From: Schistocerca nitens
Taxonomy: Eukaryota; Arthropoda; Insecta; Orthoptera; Acrididae
Direction of reading: 5' to 3'
NCBI RefSeq assembly: GCF_023898315.1
Contig: NC_064619.1
Location: 477,441,376-477,505,375, forward strand
DNA length: 64,000 nucleotides
Shown: one piece after another, positions 62,901 to 64,000 of the stretch
Position numbering within the stretch: position 1 is the first letter of the stretch
Layout: the number at the start of each line of letters is the position of its first letter
Made by a program: the position numbers and the translations under genes
Notes under the pieces: model-generated
What the model was told of the DNA's origin: nothing
Seen by the model: the letters and a program-made list of their open reading frames with translations, nothing else
Databases searched by the model: none

Positions 62901-64000
62901 TTGATACACAAATTGGAAATTCTAAAATGCACCTCTCACACACTCTGAAAGTAGTTTTCACCCACTAAGCAATTAACCTCGCTGTGTTTATGCTACTATC
63001 CCCTGAAAGAGTACAGAAATAAATTAACCAAAACAATTGTAATAATGGCTATGAGCCACTTTGACAACCAGGGCCCAATTAATTAAAGGGCTAAAAAATT
63101 GTCAGTGCTTAGTAGTAATAAAAGGAAGGAAAACGGGGAAAACAAAAAGTTTAGCTATTTTGGGTAATATTTCATACAGGTTCAGCCTCCACTTTAATTA
63201 AAAAATATGGCTGTAAGGTTACATTTTCTACCAATAATAGTCCGAAGAAAAAAATCTAGTGCACACGCTTGGCGTAAAAGATCCTTTTACCTACTCAAGT
63301 GTTTACAAAATGTTGTGCAACAATTGTCAGATGTTGGATAACCTGGAAAGGCAGGCGATCAAAGTGAGACATCGAGAGCACTTGCTGGGCAGGGAGGTGC
63401 TAACATATATAATTCCACCTACACAGAGCATTTGTTAAATTCTGAACATTCTCCAAGAAAACTAGAAGAAACGGTAATCTTGCATAAACAAGGGAAAGGT
63501 TATAAATTAGATTTGTTGGAGGAAATTAAGGTTTTTCAACATTTAGCTAAGTTTTATCGTAAATGAGCAGCTGCAACTGAATACTGCACCATCTTCTGAA
63601 ACATCAAGAGACCACATCTGCAGTAGATGCACCTAGCTATACTCAGTTGATACGTAGTGAAATCTCATTTCTCGAGACAGTGATGCTTAGGCTTGTATCA
63701 TTCTGATCTCTTAAATTAGCAAAACCTAGATCAATAGTTCTAACAAGCCTGTCATGCAACTGGTTGACTGATTTCACTCCCCCGCCCAGAGTGCCTTATT
63801 TTGGTGTTCAAAGAGAGCACTAAGTTACAGGATTAATATGTAATATTAATCAAAATACAGCAGCTCATTTTTTAAAATTTGTTTGTAATGTGTAGTATTG
63901 TAATCATCCTTATTGTAAAAATTTGTTTCAGACCACACACGTTTGAGTGTATGGGTCCTGGACGGTGACCCAGCCCACTCTCACCTCCTCAGATTTGCGC
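21008..64000 (+). CDS. Dlic: cytoplasmic dynein light intermediate chain gene (runs off the right edge)
   Basis: Four coding exons (21008-21090, 21334-21407, 59594-59710, 63932-64000 onward) join in phases 2, 1 and 1 to give 114 residues of dynein light intermediate chain without a stop. Landmarks are [12 protein letters not shown], the P-loop GDNESGKT at residues 53-60, [35 protein letters not shown] and [17 protein letters not shown]. The protein binds the dynein heavy chain through this Ras-like fold and links the motor to cargo adaptors through its C-terminal part, which lies outside the window. Family members have about 500 residues, so roughly three quarters of the coding region is missing. 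All four splice sites checked are GT-AG. The large introns are filled with transposons, none of which interrupts a coding exon. Confidence 0.95.
21091..21333 (+). other. Dlic: Dlic intron 1 (243 bp)
   Basis: Short intron with donor GTATAT and acceptor ACTGTGCTTGTAG. No repeat was seen in it. Confidence 0.85.
21334..21407 (+). CDS. Dlic: Dlic exon 2
   Basis: 74 bp. It completes the tryptophan codon and encodes [11 protein letters not shown] and [13 protein letters not shown], plus the first base of the P-loop glycine codon. The donor is CTTG|GTAAGT, a consensus site. The predicted strand KSVLVLG is the first beta strand of the Ras-like domain leading into the P-loop. Confidence 0.93.
22199..22230. 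repeat. CA microsatellite
   Basis: An almost pure ACACAC run interrupted by a single CCC near 22211. Confidence 0.95.
22560..24700 (-). pseudogene. Penelope-like RT and GIY-YIG remnant, minus strand
   Basis: The minus strand reads, in order: [17 protein letters not shown], a WFRFIDDIF-like catalytic segment near 23830, [20 protein letters not shown] near 23690, [16 protein letters not shown] near 23420, and a cysteine-rich [15 protein letters not shown] stretch followed by MNGHHQT near 23200-23290. This is the layout of Neptune-type Penelope elements, with RT followed by a linker and a GIY-YIG endonuclease with extra cysteines. The frames are heavily broken. Confidence 0.65.
24720..25590 (+). 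repeat. truncated plus-strand copy of the same Penelope-like element
   Basis: It starts at the [16 protein letters not shown] segment, the counterpart of the minus-strand NLTRAF/PIQLIQ segment, and runs to the 3' tail that mirrors 22560-22700. A pyrimidine-rich stretch and a CT microsatellite lie within it. Confidence 0.65.
25137..25191. repeat. CT microsatellite
   Basis: Pure (CT)n run of about 54 bp. It produces the long serine-leucine open frames here, which are not genes. Confidence 0.97.
25591..26169. other. non-coding intronic DNA
   Basis: No domain or terminal repeat was recognised. Confidence 0.4.
26170..27085 (+). pseudogene. decayed RTE-type LINE, plus strand
   Basis: Fragments match the better kept minus-strand RTE at 41985-44990: [10 protein letters not shown] (near 26593), [10 protein letters not shown] (near 26703), and a segment equivalent to EGIKIQ and FVCRW (FADD region) near 26950-27000. 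Only short frames remain, so this copy is old. Confidence 0.65.
27180..28800 (+). pseudogene. decayed I-group LINE (RT, RNase H, C-terminal zinc motif), plus strand
   Basis: It reads [12 protein letters not shown] (near 27530), the frame with [28 protein letters not shown], then a decayed RNase H region and [27 protein letters not shown] (near 28490-28580). The latter is the C-terminal zinc-type motif before the stop of I-group LINEs. It is 5' truncated and has many frame breaks. It resembles LINE Y in layout but belongs to another family. Confidence 0.65.
28925..29430 (+). pseudogene. LINE fragment with internal poly(A) run
   Basis: Reads [20 protein letters not shown] and KIENINSF, the thumb region after the RT catalytic motif. 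After a 54-base A run (29210-29263) it resumes with [17 protein letters not shown]. The two sides are collinear parts of the same LINE region, so the A run is an internal expansion or a small insertion. Confidence 0.55.
29210..29263. repeat. 54-nt poly(A) run
   Basis: Uninterrupted A from 29210 to 29263. Confidence 0.97.
29585..29810 (+). repeat. second fragment of the 24.9-25.1 kb Penelope-like sequence
   Basis: Blocks GATACTCCCTTCCAGC, TAGCATAACCTGTGCTCTC and CACCTCATGTGGGAGG repeat those at 24930-25135 in the same order and orientation. Confidence 0.75.
29811..30837. other. non-coding intronic DNA
   Basis: No gene, terminal repeat or RNA feature was recognised. Confidence 0.4.
30838..31010 (+). 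repeat. tRNA-derived SINE, type B (copy 2)
   Basis: Better preserved than copy 1 at 1826. A box GTGGTTAGCACACTGG, B box region CAGTTCAAATGTGGG, then body blocks CCCTAAATCACTCCACGC and GGGATGGTTCCTTTGAAA. Confidence 0.8.
31411..32386 (+). pseudogene. mariner-family transposase remnant
   Basis: Starts near ATG 31411 and reads [33 protein letters not shown] (the helix-turn-helix side). After several frame changes it ends [20 protein letters not shown], the conserved mariner C-terminus W-x-K-C-x..DYVE. The length, about 325 codons, fits mariner. The catalytic segments are damaged. Terminal repeats were not identified. Confidence 0.75.
32440..32636 (+). pseudogene. LINE W, C-terminal RT fragment, part 1
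   Basis: Reads [12 protein letters not shown], then [10 protein letters not shown], a pattern seen near the C-terminus of Jockey/CR1-like ORF2 (SYGIIFWG..., PLFKELGIL). It stops at the TA where the nested Tc1 begins, and the protein continues at 54363 beyond it. Confidence 0.6.
32750..33130 (+). pseudogene. nested Tc1 transposase, piece 1 (DNA-binding part)
   Basis: Reads RATSNVD and LIIGCH-like starts, a TAKRRPGRP-like basic hook ([15 protein letters not shown] frame near 32932), and [20 protein letters not shown] near 33030-33085, the segment that precedes the catalytic domain. It has frame breaks. Confidence 0.75.
33134..34751 (+). mobile_element. LINE Y1: 5' part of an I-group LINE
   Basis: It starts after a G run with ACAACTC/CACCAACTCTTTCGTGGATACGTGCG, the same leader as LINE Y3 at 45031. 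It includes the conserved leader block AACAATCACCTAAGGCGGGA and stops inside ORF1, where the leader of LINE Y2 begins. No matching remainder of Y1 follows Y2. Confidence 0.8.
33851..34700 (+). pseudogene. LINE Y1 ORF1 (gag-like zinc-knuckle protein), truncated
   Basis: ATG 33851 ([13 protein letters not shown]). The protein reads like ORF1 of Y3: [52 protein letters not shown] and [15 protein letters not shown] at 34454-34456 interrupts the first CCHC knuckle, and the frame changes again after the third. ORF1 proteins of this group bind the LINE RNA. Confidence 0.8.
35368..36789 (+). pseudogene. LINE Y2 ORF1 (gag-like, three zinc knuckles)
   Basis: ATG 35368 ([17 protein letters not shown], expanded serine run). 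It is read in three frames, with a frame change near 35490, a TAG at 35792-35794 and another change near 36080. CCHC knuckles [14 protein letters not shown] and [13 protein letters not shown] remain, and the third ([13 protein letters not shown]) straddles the last frame change. The C-terminal half is basic and rich in S, P and K, as in Y3. Confidence 0.85.
36826..40540 (+). pseudogene. LINE Y2 ORF2 (endonuclease, RT, RNase H), broken
   Basis: The endonuclease domain is open from 36826 to 38052: [12 protein letters not shown] (E of the active site), [12 protein letters not shown] where relatives have GDFNAHH, so the catalytic D reads E, and SDHFP. RT pieces follow: [12 protein letters not shown] (motif A) and [13 protein letters not shown] after the inverted segment. 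RNase H reads [22 protein letters not shown] and CSDSLSA at 39750-39945, and a C-terminal zinc motif [13 protein letters not shown] lies near 40370. It cannot be expressed as one protein. Confidence 0.85.
38551..39128. repeat. inverted duplication inside LINE Y2 RT (217-bp and 214-bp arms)
   Basis: 38551-38767 is the reverse complement of 38915-39128 at roughly nine in ten positions, with a 147-bp spacer. The direct arm is the ancestral one because LINE Y3 has the same sequence in that place. The inverted arm takes the place of about 138 bp that lie between motif A and GVPQG in Y3. Confidence 0.92.
40681..40732. repeat. GA microsatellite at the 3' end of LINE Y2
   Basis: 26 GA units stand exactly where LINE Y3 has its poly(A) tail. 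Confidence 0.95.
40733..41023 (+). pseudogene. nested Tc1 transposase, piece 2 (first catalytic aspartate)
   Basis: Reads [19 protein letters not shown] (D1 in SDES), then [18 protein letters not shown] and [17 protein letters not shown], ending DSDSL exactly at the LINE X insertion site. One frame change lies near the start. Confidence 0.88.
42016..44945 (-). pseudogene. RTE ORF: AP endonuclease plus reverse transcriptase, broken
   Basis: On the minus strand it starts [20 protein letters not shown]. The endonuclease domain reads [26 protein letters not shown] (E), [14 protein letters not shown] (D, N) and FQIDYIMVR. The RT reads [27 protein letters not shown] (motif A), [14 protein letters not shown] (motif B), [12 protein letters not shown] (FADD) and a C-terminal [20 protein letters not shown]. 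Four or five frame changes (near 44135, 43335, 43190 and 42580) and a small deletion after FRRNIGT (about a dozen residues missing) break what should be one reading frame of about 1,000 codons. Relatives are often annotated as craniofacial development protein 2-like. Confidence 0.88.
45706..47088 (+). pseudogene. LINE Y3 ORF1 (gag-like zinc-knuckle protein), one stop
   Basis: ATG 45706 ([15 protein letters not shown]) to TGA 47088, 461 codons with a single in-frame TAG at 45907-45909, where Y1 and Y2 have a lysine codon. N-terminal half: [18 protein letters not shown], an RRM-like fold region ([20 protein letters not shown] ... [13 protein letters not shown]). Middle: three CCHC knuckles [27 protein letters not shown] and [16 protein letters not shown]-terminal: a basic, serine- and proline-rich tail. 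It forms the ribonucleoprotein with LINE RNA. The same domain order is seen in Y1 and Y2. Confidence 0.92.
47129..50823 (+). pseudogene. LINE Y3 ORF2 (endonuclease, RT, RNase H), two lesions
   Basis: Starts ATG 47129. Endonuclease: [34 protein letters not shown] and [63 protein letters not shown] and [13 protein letters not shown]. RNase H with its D, E, D, D set: [29 protein letters not shown] and [13 protein letters not shown]-terminal zinc motif [17 protein letters not shown] follows. A tandem repeat of the 8 bp GCTTGGTG (48713-48728) shifts the frame between RT block 2 and QCGF. A TGA at 50476-50478 stops it once more before the final TGA at 50821. Otherwise open for about 1,230 codons. 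Confidence 0.92.
51007..51030. repeat. poly(A) tail of LINE Y3
   Basis: A run of 24 A directly before the right target duplication. Confidence 0.95.
51041..51270 (-). repeat. outer part of the RTE 5' leader
   Basis: Non-coding. It is assigned to the RTE because it lies between the Y3 target duplication and the RTE target duplication. It contains a short internal repeat GTTGCACCTATCTGT (twice, near 51183 and 51200). Confidence 0.75.
51566..52856 (+). mobile_element. mariner element inserted in LINE X
   Basis: Left end CGAGGGTCACTCCAAAAGAA and the reverse complement of the right end (GGAGAGCCACTCCACAAGAA) are inverted repeats extending through GAAATGCACACTATTTTT. Length is about 1.29 kb. The TA at 51564-51565 precedes the left end; the right TA is no longer visible. 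LINE X coding resumes right after it. Confidence 0.88.
51727..52743 (+). pseudogene. mariner transposase, broken
   Basis: 339 codons from ATG 51727 ([10 protein letters not shown], then a stop) to TGA 52743. It has the helix-turn-helix and hook region ([34 protein letters not shown]), [19 protein letters not shown] with the first aspartate, [14 protein letters not shown] with the second, and YSPDLAPCD with the third, giving the mariner DD34D set. It ends [11 protein letters not shown]. Stops and frame changes, including a deletion between SRYVGI and [10 protein letters not shown], make it inactive. Confidence 0.88.
53584..53611. repeat. GAT trinucleotide tail of LINE X
   Basis: (GAT)n at the 3' end of LINE X, directly followed by the target duplication. 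Confidence 0.93.
53621..53855 (+). pseudogene. nested Tc1 transposase, piece 3 (second aspartate and E region)
   Basis: Continues the codon order of piece 2 directly: [20 protein letters not shown], then [18 protein letters not shown]. The segment after SPD corresponds to the DD34E glutamate position (SPDLNPIEHLW in relatives) and is damaged here. It ends at the tRNA-like repeat. Confidence 0.88.
53856..54238. repeat. tRNA-like dispersed repeat, type C (copy 2), inside the nested Tc1
   Basis: Flanked by ATTCAGACA (53847-53855 and 54239-54247), a 9-bp target duplication, so the 383-bp element inserted as one unit. It has a tRNA-like arm on the minus strand near 53933-53955 (GGTAGCTCAGTTAGTAGAGC type) with a B-box-like GATCGAGTCC. 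A second A-box-like arm sits on the plus strand near 54184-54207, so the two modules are inverted. Confidence 0.85.
54248..54360 (+). pseudogene. nested Tc1 transposase, piece 4 and right TIR
   Basis: Reads [20 protein letters not shown], the conserved C-terminus (L-x-E-S-x-x-G-R-x-x-x-V-x-K), then the right inverted repeat. Confidence 0.85.
54363..54660 (+). pseudogene. LINE W, C-terminal RT fragment, part 2
   Basis: Directly after the right TIR of the nested Tc1 the LINE resumes: [26 protein letters not shown] and a tail with KVYLISN-like spacing. This matches the usual ORF2 ending (TRNK..., QKS..Y.G, F...L..YL). Joining 32636 to 54363 across the TA duplication therefore restores one older LINE. 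Confidence 0.6.
54661..55889. other. AT-rich intronic DNA with a CT microsatellite
   Basis: No gene was recognised. A CTC-rich stretch and a pure (CT)n run lie at 55160-55247. Confidence 0.5.
55198..55247. repeat. CT microsatellite
   Basis: Almost pure (CT)n run of about 50 bp. Confidence 0.95.
55998..56024 (-). ncRNA. hammerhead-ribozyme-like core, left arm
   Basis: Mirror image of the right-arm core on the minus strand: CTGATGA at 56024-56018 and GAAA at 56001-55998, with the same stem II. Confidence 0.5.
56429..56455 (+). ncRNA. hammerhead-ribozyme-like core, right arm
   Basis: CTGATGA (56429-56435), then a stem GCAACA/TGTTGC with loop GTT, then GAAA (56452-56455). This is the order and spacing of the conserved hammerhead core with stem II. 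One unpaired G lies between the core and the stem. The cleavage triplet and stem I partner were not identified with certainty. Type I hammerheads are established in Penelope-like elements. Confidence 0.5.
56612..57267. other. AT-rich intronic DNA with a CA microsatellite
   Basis: (CA)n at 56871-56909. The rest has no recognised feature, although the right part may already belong to the diverged array that follows. Confidence 0.5.
57268..58740. repeat. diverged tandem array, seven units of about 110-160 bp
   Basis: Unit starts of the type CACCCCNTTAGGGGTTGAATTT occur near 57268, 57425, 58067, 58208, 58318, 58445 and 58578. They are followed in the same order by ACTGAAAC, a GAGAAACCAAATACC block and a TAGATGTAGCATTAAAA block. 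With the inserted SINE (57558-58038) removed, the spacing is 110-157 bp. The last unit ends in a GGTCAGTCAGG tail such as closes some transposons. Family unknown. Confidence 0.7.
57558..58038 (-). repeat. full-length tRNA-derived SINE, type D (481 bp)
   Basis: The 12-bp duplication TAATAGAGACAT flanks it (57546-57557 and 58039-58050). On the minus strand it begins GCCCGCCCGGTTGGCCGTGC (A-box region) with GGCACGAATCCGCCCGG as the B box. A long body follows, ending in an ATACA-type tail. It is little decayed. Confidence 0.9.
58912..59270 (-). repeat. tRNA-like dispersed repeat, type C (copy 3), two modules in one direction
   Basis: Two tRNA-like modules on the minus strand (near 58915-58975 and 59205-59265) share CTGAGCTATCAAGC/CTGAGCTTGCCA arms and TCGATCCTAGAA/TGTACCCAGAA B-box-side sequence. 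Between them are the type C companion blocks (CTTACTTCCCATACTTTCCA). Unlike copy 2, both modules point the same way. Confidence 0.65.
59553..59585. repeat. TTAA-type tetranucleotide repeat next to the exon 3 acceptor
   Basis: ATTAATTAATTAATTAATT runs to 59583 and is followed at once by the acceptor tract TTTTTTCCAG. The distance from the repeat to the exon is about 10 bp. Confidence 0.95.
59594..59710 (+). CDS. Dlic: Dlic exon 3 (P-loop exon)
   Basis: 117 bp. It completes the first P-loop glycine and encodes [38 protein letters not shown] plus one base. The P-loop lysine and threonine (GKT, residues 58-60) that would contact nucleotide are present. The donor is GATG|GTAATT. Start and end phases are both 1, so skipping it would keep the frame but remove the nucleotide-binding loop. 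Confidence 0.95.
60186..61160. mobile_element. non-autonomous TIR element flanked by TTAA
   Basis: TTAA at 60182-60185 and 61161-61164 flanks 975 bp. The left end GCCGTCAGTACACGGACCAT and the reverse complement of the right end GCCGTCGGCACATGGACCAT agree at 17 of 20 positions, with imperfect pairing continuing inward (CATGCTRTCGAAC). No transposase frame was found. TTAA suggests piggyBac- or Kolobok-type mobilisation, but the ends differ from those of the 2705-5285 element, so it depended on another source. Confidence 0.8.
61785..61935 (+). repeat. tRNA-derived SINE, type B (copy 3), 5' truncated
   Basis: Starts in the body: GGCCATCCAGATTTAGGTTT, then GGGATGGTTCCTTTCAAAGG, in the order seen in copies 1 and 2. 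Confidence 0.7.
63932..64000 (+). CDS. Dlic: Dlic exon 4, 5' part
   Basis: Completes the aspartate codon and encodes [22 protein letters not shown] up to the edge. The LDGD stretch follows the second beta strand of the family's Ras-like domain. The exon continues outside the window. Confidence 0.93.

Larger units (their letters stand above)
59711..63931 (+). other. Dlic: Dlic intron 3 (4,221 bp)
   Basis: GTAATT donor, acceptor AAATTTGTTTCAG. It contains a TIR element (60186-61160) and a SINE fragment. The stretches 59711-60185, 61165-61784 and 61936-63931 show no other recognisable feature. Confidence 0.9.

Overview
The window is nuclear DNA of a large-genome arthropod, most likely an orthopteran insect of the Schistocerca/Locusta type. 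It has one host gene split into tiny exons by very long introns. Around and inside it lie tRNA-derived SINEs, I-group and RTE-type LINEs, Penelope-like elements, Tc1/mariner relatives and a TTAA-inserting DNA transposon. The arthropod call is firm from the host protein. The orthopteran call is inference, from repeat families I recall and could not search.

The host gene is the cytoplasmic dynein light intermediate chain (Dlic / DYNC1LI type), plus strand. Four exons are visible: 21008-21090, 21334-21407, 59594-59710 and 63932 to beyond the right edge. Phases agree at every junction. The joined product reads through the P-loop GDNESGKT, whose first glycine codon is split between exons 2 and 3. 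Intron 1 is 243 bp, intron 2 is 38,186 bp and intron 3 is 4,221 bp.

Upstream of the gene (1-20.9 kb) are two SINEs, a TTAA-flanked 2.58-kb transposon with a 515-codon open transposase frame, and a tRNA-like repeat. These are followed by a broken Ty3/Gypsy fossil bracketed by LTR-like repeats, with a head-to-head Penelope pair inside it. A decayed LINE, a Tc1-like element with clear TIRs and a TIR-bounded non-autonomous element complete this part.

Intron 2 is a layered deposit of transposons. Its core is a Tc1-like element of about 1.15 kb whose TIRs now lie 21.7 kb apart (32637-54360). It sits in the 3' end of an older LINE (W). Into it went an I-group LINE block (Y1+Y2), a tRNA-like repeat and LINE X. 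LINE X received a mariner and a minus-strand RTE element, and the RTE received a nearly complete 6-kb I-group LINE (Y3). Target-site duplications and reading-frame continuity give the order. Further along are a 696-bp palindromic element with hammerhead-ribozyme-like cores, a tandem array cut by a 481-bp SINE, and a tetranucleotide repeat touching the exon 3 acceptor.

Intron 3 holds a 975-bp TTAA-flanked TIR element and a SINE fragment. No rRNA genes, functional tRNA genes or CRISPR arrays were seen, and no second host gene was recognised.
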